Below, one piece after another: positions 1 to 5,819 of a stretch of 5,887 nucleotides of DNA (the stretch's first letter is position 1; each line of letters opens with the position of its first letter). The stretch is from Maribacter sp. (GTDB taxonomy: Bacteria > Bacteroidota > Bacteroidia > Flavobacteriales > Flavobacteriaceae). The position numbers were made by a program, and so were the translations under genes. The notes under the pieces were generated by a model. It was given only the letters and a program-made list of their open reading frames with translations. It had not been told where the DNA came from and searched no databases. Where the stretch lies: contig JAHHKH010000165.1 in NCBI GenBank assembly GCA_018679695.1, forward strand, positions 1-5,887, written 5' to 3'.

Positions 1-938
1 GTGGACATCAGTAAGGATGTGTTCGATGTTATGAACTCGAAAGGAACTTATATCCAATATCCGAACGGGTTGAAAGGGTTTGGGCAATTATCGAAAAAGT
101 TGCCCAAAGGTTCGTTGGTGGTCATGGAGGCCACTGGGTACTATCATTATCGTTTGGCCCAGTACCTGTAGGAACATGGCCATTTTGTATCGGTTGTGAA
201 CCCTTTGTCGGTCAAGCGTTTTATACAGATGAGACTATCCAAGGTAAAGATCGATAAGAGCGATGCCAGGGCCATCTGTGAATATGCATGTACCAATGAG
301 GTTCCTTTATATACGGCCAAGAACAAGGACCAAGCGGAATGCCCCCAGTTGTTGTGATCAATGGCACGTATTTAAAACATGGCGCGGCAATAAGGAACAA
401 GCTCCATGGAGAGCTAACTTTGGGGATACCATCAAAGACGGTTTATAAGTCGTTGGAACGTTCCCTGAAATCCCTAAAGAAAGGGATAGCGCTTTTGGAG
501 GCACGTTTGGCTGAACTGGTCAAGGCACATCAACAGCAGCAACTTACCCTGCTCAAGAGCATCCCTAAAATGGGCAACAAGACACCCATGGTATTATTGG
601 TACTAACAGACGGATTCACGAAGTTCGAGAACGCCGGCCAACTTTGTTGTTATGCGGGAATCACACCGACCTTAAGGGAATCGGCGAGCAGTGTCCGAGG
701 CAGAAGCAGGATAAGTAAAGTGGGGAACAGGAAATTAAGGAACCTGTTGTTTTTGTACAGCTTCTCGGCCTGTAAGCATAATAAGGCTTGCAGAGAGATC
801 TACAAAAGGGTCACATCCAAAGGAAAGAGCAAGAAACCGGCATTGGTAGCCGTTAGCAATAAGCTGTGGAAGCAATCATTTGCAATAGCTACATCAGGAT
901 TGCCCTATGATGAGGAATATGTGTCGAGATCAACTTAA
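1..938 (+). pseudogene. IS110-family transposase, N-terminally cut by window edge and disrupted by a stop and a frameshift
   Basis: Transposase of the IS110 family (DEDD RuvC-like N-terminal domain plus Transposase_20 C-terminal domain), which in intact elements acts with a bridge RNA. Frame 1 opens inside the first DEDD motif (VDISKDVFDV), so about ten N-terminal residues lie outside the window. It continues through MEATGYYH (Glu codon at 127) and KIDKSDAR (Asp codons at 253 and 262). An in-frame TAG lies at 169-171, and frame 1 ends at TGA 355-357. Homology resumes in frame 3 from about 357 (INGTYLKHGAAIRNKLHGE), as expected from loss of one base near 355-356. The C-terminal part has a helix-hairpin-helix-like stretch (SIPKMGNKT), YAGITPTLRESASSVRG with the serine cluster that holds the family's catalytic Ser, and ISKVGNRKLRNLL. 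Joined, the pieces give roughly 320 residues, the usual family size. Two lesions make it inactive unless they are sequencing errors. Confidence 0.9.
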
Positions 939-945
939 AAAGGAC
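1..945 (+). mobile_element. IS110-family insertion sequence, left end outside the window
   Basis: The element is defined by its transposase. IS110 elements usually lack long terminal inverted repeats and often make no target duplication, so the right boundary is only approximate. I place it just after the transposase stop at 936-938 because a repeat also found elsewhere in the window (2665-2690) begins at 946. The guide (bridge) RNA of classical IS110 elements is encoded upstream of the transposase, which is outside this window, so it cannot be assessed. Alternatively, the 946-971 sequence could belong to the IS right end. Confidence 0.65.
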
Positions 946-971
946 TTGTTTTTTAACTCAGTTCTTTGTTG
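946..971. repeat. 26-nt direct repeat, copy 1 (3' of the haloperoxidase gene and of IS110)
   Basis: This stretch matches 2665-2690 at 25 of 26 bases; the only difference is A956 versus G2675. The shared core includes TTTTTTA and CTCAGTTCTTTGTTG. Read on the minus strand it starts 7 nt beyond the haloperoxidase stop codon. A weak A/T-only stem (TTAAAAA at 935-941 with the T-run and AA at 949-956) overlaps the transposase stop and the repeat, and the same kind of stem occurs at copy 2. It may be part of a dispersed flavobacterial intergenic repeat cut by the IS, or an IS end. Confidence 0.75.
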
Positions 972-978
972 TGTCTCG

Positions 979-2445
979 TTATTCTTCTCCAATGTGTTTT
1001 TTATAGAATTCCCAAACTTCTTTAGCCACGTTTCTTCCCAATTCTAATCCTGCTACATTATCTGCTTGTATGTGATATCCACCCAATACTCTTGATATTC
1101 CCGCCATTTCCGCTGTTTCCGTAAAAGTTGGAAATTCCAATGTTATCGTATCTCCCAAATTATATGGCTCTGTCATTGCTCCTGCCACTAATTGAGCACT
1201 TGAACCAAATTCATCATTTCCCGTCCAAATTTTCAATGCTTCTGCACATCCTCCACTAATGGTACTATGTCCTGAAACATAACTTGGAAAAGGTGGGCAT
1301 AAAAATGTTTCTGGCGAGTAAGGTCTCCATTGTTTTCCGTCCATTTCAATCATACCTTTTCCTTCTCCGCCCCAAGCTTTTATTTTTTGGTTATCATAGT
1401 ACTCGTGAACTAATGCATAGGGTCTTGCATAATCGTAAAACATTTTAGAATCCCAAGATGCGATAAAAGCATCCATAGCGACAACTTGGTTGTAGAAGTA
1501 CATTTTTACATCTTGGTCAAGTGTATGATTATCTCTTCTTGAAACATCTTGGGCAAATTTCAGCCAATGTCCTGCTTGCTGCACCGATTGCGGCCCATCT
1601 CGCATAAATTCCACCAATGCTTTTTGATGATCGGTTAAATTCGCTTGCATTTCAATTACTTCTTTTACCTCTTTCTCTAATTGTTTAGACCCTATCATTG
1701 GTGGTGGTCCTGGTCTAAATTGGTCTCCTGATTTAAGAGCGATGGGTTTGACCTTATCCCAATAAGGTGTCAAACAACCTGGTGCAAATTTCCCTCCTTT
1801 GCCATCTGAAAAGTATTTCGGTTGCCAACGGTTTGGGTCTACATTTTTGTCTGCAGAGTTAACAGGTTCATATCCTACATAATTAAAATATGGTTTTCCG
1901 TTTGACCCTTCTTCTTCACCATATTGATTTGCTCCGTCTCCTTTTCGTGCCTCAATTACTGCTTTAGCTGCTAAATTCCCAATACCTTCAGGTGTATTTG
2001 GGTCTATGCTCTCATTATTGGGATCTAATCCCAATTCTCTCATAAATTCTTCAAATAGTTTATTATCTGAATAGTAGTATTCGTTCATCGCCCGAAATGC
2101 GGCATAGCTTATAGCGATTTCCTTATTCTTTAATGAATGCTCTTTTTCCGGCCTCCTTGCTACATTATTTAGATAAACAGGAATTGCCTTTTCATTATAT
2201 CGTGACCAAGCATCAAAAACAGCAACAAAAATTAATCCCAAGTATCTTGAGGTAACAGTTGGTCTTGGTTGAAAGCGTTCTGTATCGTTTGCTGTTGCAT
2301 TCAAGGCCATTTGCCCCCACTTATAAGCAATGTTTTCAACTCCTTTAGGTTCAGTCATTTCAATAGAACCTTGTTGTTTTTTTTGGTCATCCTTACAACC
2401 AAAAAAAATTAAGGCGATGATTGATAGCAGTAATATTCTTTTCAT
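979..2445 (-). CDS. Vanadium-dependent haloperoxidase-like lipoprotein (PAP2 superfamily), probably surface exposed
   Basis: The 488-residue protein resembles bacterial vanadium haloperoxidases, which oxidise halides with hydrogen peroxide using bound vanadate; the fold is shared with PAP2 phosphatases. All three active-site motifs are visible. They are K334-X6-R341-P342 (KMFYDYARP), P387-S-Y-V-S391-G392-H393 (PSYVSGHS), and S451-R452-x-x-G-G-x-H458 (SRVLGGYH). H458 is the expected vanadate ligand and H393 the acid-base histidine. The N-terminus is a lipoprotein signal (MKRILLLSIIALIFFGC, Cys17). It is followed directly by KDD, which fits the Bacteroidota lipoprotein export signal for display on the outer-membrane surface. 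The ATG at 2445 gives a correctly sized signal peptide. The gene is convergent with IS110 and monocistronic by appearance; I find no convincing promoter in the AT-rich 80 nt upstream. Halide specificity cannot be read from the sequence, and an acid phosphatase remains the alternative. No sign of damage. Confidence 0.9.
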   Translation of the reverse strand: MKRILLLSIIALIFFGCKDDQKKQQGSIEMTEPKGVENIAYKWGQMALNATANDTERFQPRPTVTSRYLGLIFVAVFDAWSRYNEKAIPVYLNNVARRPEKEHSLKNKEIAISYAAFRAMNEYYYSDNKLFEEFMRELGLDPNNESIDPNTPEGIGNLAAKAVIEARKGDGANQYGEEEGSNGKPYFNYVGYEPVNSADKNVDPNRWQPKYFSDGKGGKFAPGCLTPYWDKVKPIALKSGDQFRPGPPPMIGSKQLEKEVKEVIEMQANLTDHQKALVEFMRDGPQSVQQAGHWLKFAQDVSRRDNHTLDQDVKMYFYNQVVAMDAFIASWDSKMFYDYARPYALVHEYYDNQKIKAWGGEGKGMIEMDGKQWRPYSPETFLCPPFPSYVSGHSTISGGCAEALKIWTGNDEFGSSAQLVAGAMTEPYNLGDTITLEFPTFTETAEMAGISRVLGGYHIQADNVAGLELGRNVAKEVWEFYKKHIGEE

Positions 2446-2616
2446 TATTATAGTTTTGTTTTAGCCGGGAAAGTTAAAAATAATTTGACAAAAAAATACT
2501 TCTTGATTGCACAAGATTCGTTTCCTTAATTAGACCAACGGTCTCGGCTAGTAGTAGTTGCGTGGTTTAGCACTTAACTTTGCAAGCCTCCCGCCAACAG
2601 GCAGGTACAGACCGAG

Positions 2617-2641
2617 CTGAAAATTCCCGAAGGATTTTCAG
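2617..2641. other. Strong hairpin inside the intergenic repeat
   Basis: CTGAAAAT (2617-2624) pairs with ATTTTCAG (2634-2641), continued by CC/GG around a CGAA-type loop with one bulged T. There is no long T-tract directly after it on either strand, so it is not a classical intrinsic terminator. It is more likely a structural part of the repeat. Confidence 0.6.
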
Positions 2642-2654
2642 AAGTAAATTAGTA

Positions 2655-2674
2655 TAAAAAAGGGTTGTTTTTTA
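2655..2674. terminator. Weak A/T stem-loop with T-tract, possible terminator of the small lipoprotein gene
   Basis: TAAAAAA (2655-2661), a six-base GGGTTG loop and TTTTTTA (2668-2674) form a perfect 7-bp stem that reads as an A-run/T-run pair on both strands. It lies 27 nt downstream of the minus-strand lipoprotein stop. A comparable stem sits at 935-956, downstream of the haloperoxidase gene. The stem has no G-C pairs, so termination strength is doubtful. Confidence 0.3.
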
Positions 2675-2690
2675 GCTCAGTTCTTTGTTG
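2665..2690. repeat. 26-nt direct repeat, copy 2 (3' of the small lipoprotein gene)
   Basis: This copy matches 946-971 at 25 of 26 bases in the same orientation. Read on the minus strand it begins 10 nt after the small lipoprotein stop codon. The two copies flank the whole haloperoxidase gene and its upstream intergenic region, an interval of about 1.7 kb that could be lost by recombination between them. Confidence 0.75.
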
Positions 2691-2700
2691 GCAAAAGTGC
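2685..2700. repeat. 16-bp inverted repeat, right arm relative to the minus-strand lipoprotein gene
   Basis: The reverse complement of this stretch (GCACTTTTGCCAACAA) matches 3119-3134 (GCATTTTTGCCAACAA) at 15 of 16 bases. It directly abuts the stop codon of the small lipoprotein gene (2701-2703) and overlaps the end of the 26-nt direct repeat. Confidence 0.7.
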
Positions 2701-3105
2701 TTATTCAATATCCTCGCTCTCAATTTGATATTTGTATTTAAAAAATCTTTTTGATGGTTCGCTTGCTATCCAATGGTCATCTATGTTATAAATATTTTTT
2801 CCAGGGTCATTTTCTTTGTACACATTAAGAATCTGTTCAGCTTGATTTTTAATAACCACAGAGTCATAATCTACAAGTGAAGGTTCAAGAAAAGTGCTAC
2901 CAATATCAAAACCTTCCTGAAAGAGTTCAATTCCATTAGGAAGTATTTGCAAGGTTTTGCTTAAACTTTCATCTGACGCGATAAATTGAATAATTAGAGT
3001 TTGAGATGTTAAATTTTCAATATCTGCTTCCATATCTGAAACGGGGTCACAACTTGATAAAATTAGAGCCATCATTGTCAATACAAATAGACTTTTCATA
3101 TTCAT
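2701..3105 (-). CDS. Small lipoprotein of unknown function
   Basis: The 134-residue protein has a lipoprotein signal peptide: basic/polar start MNMKS, hydrophobic LFVLTMMALI, lipobox LSSC with Cys19. The mature part (about 115 residues) begins DPVSDMEADIENLTSQTL, looks beta-rich (alternating segments such as TLIIQFIA and DYDSVVIKN), and ends with FFKYKYQIESED. The motifs LFQEGFDIGSTFLEPS, NVYKENDPGKNIYNIDDHW and SEPSKRFFKYKY resemble a hypothetical lipoprotein family I recall from Flavobacteriaceae, without known role. It has one Cys, so no disulfide. There is no clear K-D-D type export signal after the Cys; DPVSD is acidic but atypical, so location (periplasmic side or surface) is open. The ATG at 3105 was taken; the in-frame ATG two codons later (3097-3099) works equally well. 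The gene is AT-richer than yifB, divergent from it, and enclosed by an inverted repeat. Confidence 0.85.
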   Translation of the reverse strand: MNMKSLFVLTMMALILSSCDPVSDMEADIENLTSQTLIIQFIASDESLSKTLQILPNGIELFQEGFDIGSTFLEPSLVDYDSVVIKNQAEQILNVYKENDPGKNIYNIDDHWIASEPSKRFFKYKYQIESEDIE

Positions 3106-3118
3106 TATTTTATGTAGT

Positions 3119-3134
3119 GCATTTTTGCCAACAA
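3119..3134. repeat. 16-bp inverted repeat, left arm upstream of the lipoprotein gene
   Basis: GCATTTTTGCCAACAA pairs with 2685-2700 (15 of 16). It lies 13 nt upstream of the lipoprotein start codon, within its probable 5' leader. Together the arms bound a unit of about 450 bp that holds only this gene. Confidence 0.7.
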
Positions 3135-3171
3135 TGGGATATAGTTATTGATGAACTCCTACTAATATAAA

Positions 3172-3204
3172 CTAAGGTAGTACAACTAATGGTATTGGAA
3201 CAAA
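3172..3204 (-). promoter_or_regulatory. Candidate Bacteroidota-type promoter for the small lipoprotein gene
   Basis: Read on the minus strand, TTTG (3204-3201) is followed after 21 nt by TACCTTAG (3179-3172), one mismatch from TAnnTTTG. The spacing is within the range described for Bacteroidota. Transcription would start near 3165, giving a leader of about 60 nt that includes the inverted-repeat arm. The words are short and AT-rich, so chance occurrence is quite possible. Confidence 0.3.
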
Positions 3205-3233
3205 TTATTTATGCCTGCACCTTCACTGCAGCA

Positions 3234-3260
3234 TTTGTGCATTGTCAAGCCCTATTTTGT
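3234..3260 (+). promoter_or_regulatory. Candidate promoter for the YifB gene
   Basis: TTTG at 3234-3237 is followed after 15 nt by TATTTTGT at 3253-3260, near the TAnnTTTG element. The spacing is shorter than usual. A start near 3267 would leave a leader of about 14 nt before the ATG at 3281, which also argues against translation from the TTG at 3242. Confidence 0.3.
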
Positions 3261-3280
3261 GCCTTGGAAATCAGGATAGT

Positions 3281-4816
3281 ATGCTTACAAAAGTATTTGG
3301 TAGTGCTGTTTTTGGGGTCGAGGCCACTACGATAACGGTTGAGGTCAATGTCGATAGGGGGGTTGGCTATCATTTGGTGGGATTGCCCGATAATGCCATA
3401 AAAGAGAGTAACTATCGTATTGCCGCCGCCTTATTGAACAATGGGTATAAAATCCCAGGTAAAAAAATCACCATAAATATGGCCCCGGCCGACCTACGCA
3501 AGGAAGGATCGGCCTATGACTTGACCCTCGCATTGGGAATTTTGACCGCTTCCGGTCAAATACAGTCCGAAAACCTGGAAAAGTATATTATCATGGGCGA
3601 ACTTTCCTTGGACGGCAGTTTGCAACCTATAAAGGGCGCGTTGCCAATTGCCATTAAGGCCCGTGAAGAAGGGTTCAAGGGATTTATCTTGCCCAAGGAC
3701 AATGCAAAAGAGGCGGCCATAGTGTCCGATTTAAAGGTGTTTGGCATTGCGAATATCAAAGAAGTAATCGACTTTTTTGATACGGGCATACCCTTGGAAC
3801 AGACTATTGTGGATACACGGGCAGAATTCTATAAAAACCTTGATTTTCCTGAATTCGATTTTTCTGATGTAAAAGGGCAGGAAAGTATAAAGCGTTGTAT
3901 GGAAATTGCCGCTGCTGGTGGGCATAATATTATTCTGATCGGTCCCCCGGGGGCCGGTAAAACCATGCTTGCCAAACGTTTGCCTTCAATATTGCCCCCT
4001 ATGACCCTGCAGGAAGCCTTGGAAACCACCAAAATTCATTCCGTTGTGGGTAAGATCAAGAATATGGGGCTTATGAGCCAACGGCCCTTTCGAAGTCCCC
4101 ACCATACCATTTCGGATGTTGCACTTGTAGGAGGGGGTGCTTATCCCCAACCTGGGGAAATTTCACTCTCCCATAATGGGGTTTTGTTTTTGGACGAACT
4201 TCCGGAATTTAAACGAGGGGTGCTTGAGGTAATGCGACAACCTTTGGAAGATCGGGAAGTTACCATTTCAAGGGCTCGTTTCACCGTTACCTATCCCAGC
4301 AGTTTTATGTTGGTAGCTAGTATGAACCCTAGTCCTGGAGGATATTTCAATGACCCTGATGCCCCAGTGACCTCTTCCCCAGCAGAGATGCAGCGCTATT
4401 TGGGTAAGATTTCCGGACCCTTATTGGACCGCATTGATATTCATATAGAAGTTACCCCAGTGCCTTTTGAGAAGTTATCCGAGGACCGAAAAGGGGAGGG
4501 CAGTGTTGAAATTCGCAAAAGGGTAACCGCAGCGCGGGAACTTCAGACAGAACGATTTAAAGGGCTGGAGAACGTGCATTACAACGCCCAAATGAACACC
4601 AAACAAATAAGGGAACATTGTTCTCTGCATGATGCGTCCAAAGCACTCTTAAAAAATGCCATGGAACGCCTTAACCTTTCTGCCAGAGCCTATGATCGAA
4701 TCCTAAAAGTAGCAAGGACCATTGCTGATCTGGAAAATATGGCCGAGGTTTCTGGAAACCACATTAGTGAGGCCATTCAATACCGCAGTTTGGATCGAGA
4801 AGGATGGTTGGGGTAG
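3281..4816 (+). CDS. yifB: YifB/ComM family Mg-chelatase-like AAA+ ATPase
   Basis: The 511-residue protein belongs to the YifB/ComM family. In naturally competent bacteria, ComM is a hexameric AAA+ helicase that promotes branch migration during integration of taken-up DNA. Domains in order are an N-terminal ChlI-like S5-fold domain (about 1-165), an AAA+ Mg-chelatase core (about 190-395) and a C-terminal helical Mg_chelatase_C domain (about 405-505). Walker A is GPPGAGKT (221-228), Walker B VLFLDE (301-306), the sensor region ASMNPSPGGYF (Asn349), and the arginine-finger region GPLLDRIDIH (Arg384). RSPHHTISD, usual in the family, is present. I chose ATG 3281 because the family starts MLxKVxGSAVFGVEATT and a weak AGGAT precedes it. 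The in-frame TTG at 3242 would add 13 atypical residues. Length matches the family. GC content is visibly higher than in the neighbouring genes, as for a core gene. Codons from 4115 on are duplicated at the right edge. Confidence 0.96.
   Translation: MLTKVFGSAVFGVEATTITVEVNVDRGVGYHLVGLPDNAIKESNYRIAAALLNNGYKIPGKKITINMAPADLRKEGSAYDLTLALGILTASGQIQSENLEKYIIMGELSLDGSLQPIKGALPIAIKAREEGFKGFILPKDNAKEAAIVSDLKVFGIANIKEVIDFFDTGIPLEQTIVDTRAEFYKNLDFPEFDFSDVKGQESIKRCMEIAAAGGHNIILIGPPGAGKTMLAKRLPSILPPMTLQEALETTKIHSVVGKIKNMGLMSQRPFRSPHHTISDVALVGGGAYPQPGEISLSHNGVLFLDELPEFKRGVLEVMRQPLEDREVTISRARFTVTYPSSFMLVASMNPSPGGYFNDPDAPVTSSPAEMQRYLGKISGPLLDRIDIHIEVTPVPFEKLSEDRKGEGSVEIRKRVTAARELQTERFKGLENVHYNAQMNTKQIREHCSLHDASKALLKNAMERLNLSARAYDRILKVARTIADLENMAEVSGNHISEAIQYRSLDREGWLG
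4115..4182 (+). repeat. Internal yifB segment that is duplicated at 5820-5887
   Basis: This part of the AAA+ core encodes DVALVGGGAYPQPGEISLSHNG, just before Walker B. It is repeated in the same orientation at 5820-5887 with a single difference (A4129 versus C5834, synonymous in a valine codon). The offset is 1705 bp. Confidence 0.9.
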
Positions 4817-4983
4817 TCGTAAGCAGCAAATACCAAATCATATTTTTGTTGTAAAACGACTCTATTGGAATTTGGAACTTGTATTTAAAAATTATTTAAA
4901 AAGTAGTGGTAGGTCTTCCTTTACATAGGATGGAGTAGGTGATAGGTAGTAATTGCATATAGGTGATAGCCATTCGTTTTTGT

Positions 4984-5712
4984 CTAGCTCTTACTTCTAA
5001 TTTCTTTATTAATAAGTTCTATAATTTCTGCAATTTCAAGTTCAGTATCTTTATTTAGATTTATAACAAACTCTTTTATAGAAATATGCCACTTCAAGAC
5101 TTCTTTGAATTCAGCATTATTTTGGAGGCTTTCATAGTCGGTTGGAATAGCGTCTTCTAGAACAACTTTAGAATCGATTATATTCAAAAGCATCGGATTC
5201 AATAGATCCCATATAATTTTATTATTCGTACCTATGTGCACATCATCAATGTATTCATATCTTGCTGAATAAAGATTCGTAATTCGCCTTCTTAATAAAT
5301 CATTGCTTATAAGGTTAAATCCGATAGATTTGAGATTTTCATATGCTGAATTATTTGCAACCATGATTGACGTTCTGGGTAATCTGCCAAAATGAACTGA
5401 TAATGAATCTTCGTAAGGAAATCCATTCTCTATATGATTTAAAATCAATTTATTTGAATACATTGTTTCACTGTCTTCCTCAATATTATGACGAATGTCC
5501 TCAAGATCGATCAGGAGATTTTCCTTCATCTCGGTTAGTAAATTTATCTCTAATCGGTATTGTTTTTGATTTTCATTCCAATTGTTAATTGAAAGAGCAA
5601 TTAATATCCCAATAACGACCAATACAATCTCCCCAATGGCATATAAAAGGTATTTAGACACCTTATTTTGAGAAAGGAGTTGCTGACGTATTTTACGTAA
5701 GAAGGCAATCAT
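4984..5712 (-). CDS. DUF6090-type single-pass membrane protein
   Basis: The 242-residue protein has the N-terminal signature of a family very common in Flavobacteriaceae, which I recognise as DUF6090. The signature is a basic amphipathic start (FLRKIRQQLLSQNKVSKY), then YLLYAIGEIVLVVIGILIAL as one transmembrane helix (about 21-41), then INNWNE. By the positive-inside rule the N-terminus is cytoplasmic and about 200 residues lie outside the inner membrane. That part is mostly charged helix, with likely coiled-coil stretches at about 50-85 (LEINLLTEMKENLLIDLEDIRHNIEED) and 205-240. The function of the family is unknown. The ATG at 5712 gives the expected N-terminus. The gene is convergent with yifB, separated by 167 nt without a clear terminator, and visibly AT-richer than yifB, which suggests an accessory gene. 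No convincing promoter is seen upstream. Confidence 0.85.
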   Translation of the reverse strand: MIAFLRKIRQQLLSQNKVSKYLLYAIGEIVLVVIGILIALSINNWNENQKQYRLEINLLTEMKENLLIDLEDIRHNIEEDSETMYSNKLILNHIENGFPYEDSLSVHFGRLPRTSIMVANNSAYENLKSIGFNLISNDLLRRRITNLYSARYEYIDDVHIGTNNKIIWDLLNPMLLNIIDSKVVLEDAIPTDYESLQNNAEFKEVLKWHISIKEFVINLNKDTELEIAEIIELINKEIRSKS

Positions 5713-5819
5713 GAAAAGTTAAGGTTGATTCTATCCCCTAATTTACTGAATTAATCCAAGAGACTATAAATCAGTGTAAAACAAACAGAAAATAGACCGC
5801 CACATTGTAGGGAGTAACA

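Larger units (their letters stand above)
2532..2690. repeat. Structured intergenic repeat-like element with several hairpins
   Basis: This is non-coding sequence between the haloperoxidase start and the stop of the small lipoprotein gene. It holds a 5-bp hairpin (AGACC-AAC-GGTCT, 2532-2544), a possible long-range pair CTCGG 2543-2547 with CCGAG 2612-2616, and an imperfect dyad around CCCGCCAACAGGCAGG near 2590-2605. It also holds a strong hairpin at 2617-2641 and an A/T stem at 2655-2674, and it ends in the 26-nt repeat shared with 946-971. From memory it resembles dispersed intergenic repeats of Flavobacteriaceae (the words TTTAGCACTTAACTTTGCAAG and GAGCTGAAAATTCCCGAAGG look familiar), but that cannot be tested here. 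The segment 2446-2531, which completes this intergenic gap, shows only AT-rich leader sequence. Confidence 0.55.

Noticed and set aside
340..360. Programmed -1 frameshift in the transposase
   Set aside because: There is no canonical A-rich slippery heptamer at the shift; the C-run at 342-346 lies before the point where homology breaks. A separate upstream stop codon also disrupts the gene, and IS110 transposases are normally single-frame.
263..448. Open frame of 61 codons in frame 2 inside the transposase
   Set aside because: It overlaps conserved IS110 coding sequence in another frame and its product resembles nothing; it is a shadow reading.
2460..2500. Promoter for the haloperoxidase gene (TTTG and TAACTTTC words on the minus strand)
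   Set aside because: The two words are only 12 nt apart, too close for the Bacteroidota promoter model, and the region is AT-rich enough to give such words by chance.
2532..2700. True integron attC site
   Set aside because: The RYYYAAC and GTTRRRY core sequences are not matched and no integron integrase is in view; only the general layout is similar.
3242..3280. In-frame TTG extension of yifB
   Set aside because: It would add 13 residues not found in the family, overlaps the candidate promoter, and the ATG at 3281 gives the conserved MLTKVFGSAVFGVEA start.
3556..4032. Three minus-strand open frames within yifB
   Set aside because: All are antisense shadows of a strongly conserved coding region.
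4722..4928. 68-codon open frame overlapping the end of yifB
   Set aside because: Most of it is yifB read in another frame, and the tail is AT-rich intergenic sequence without recognisable features.
4920..4970. Short repeated word AGGTGATAG downstream of yifB
   Set aside because: Two 9-nt copies in low-complexity intergenic DNA, with no further copies or structure; not convincing as a site.
5367..5588. 73-codon plus-strand open frame inside the DUF6090 gene
   Set aside because: Antisense shadow of a recognisable protein.
5760..5819. Decayed yifB sequence upstream of the second yifB fragment
   Set aside because: A trial alignment of 5783-5819 with 4081-4114 gave only scattered matches needing gaps, so homology appears to begin at 5820.
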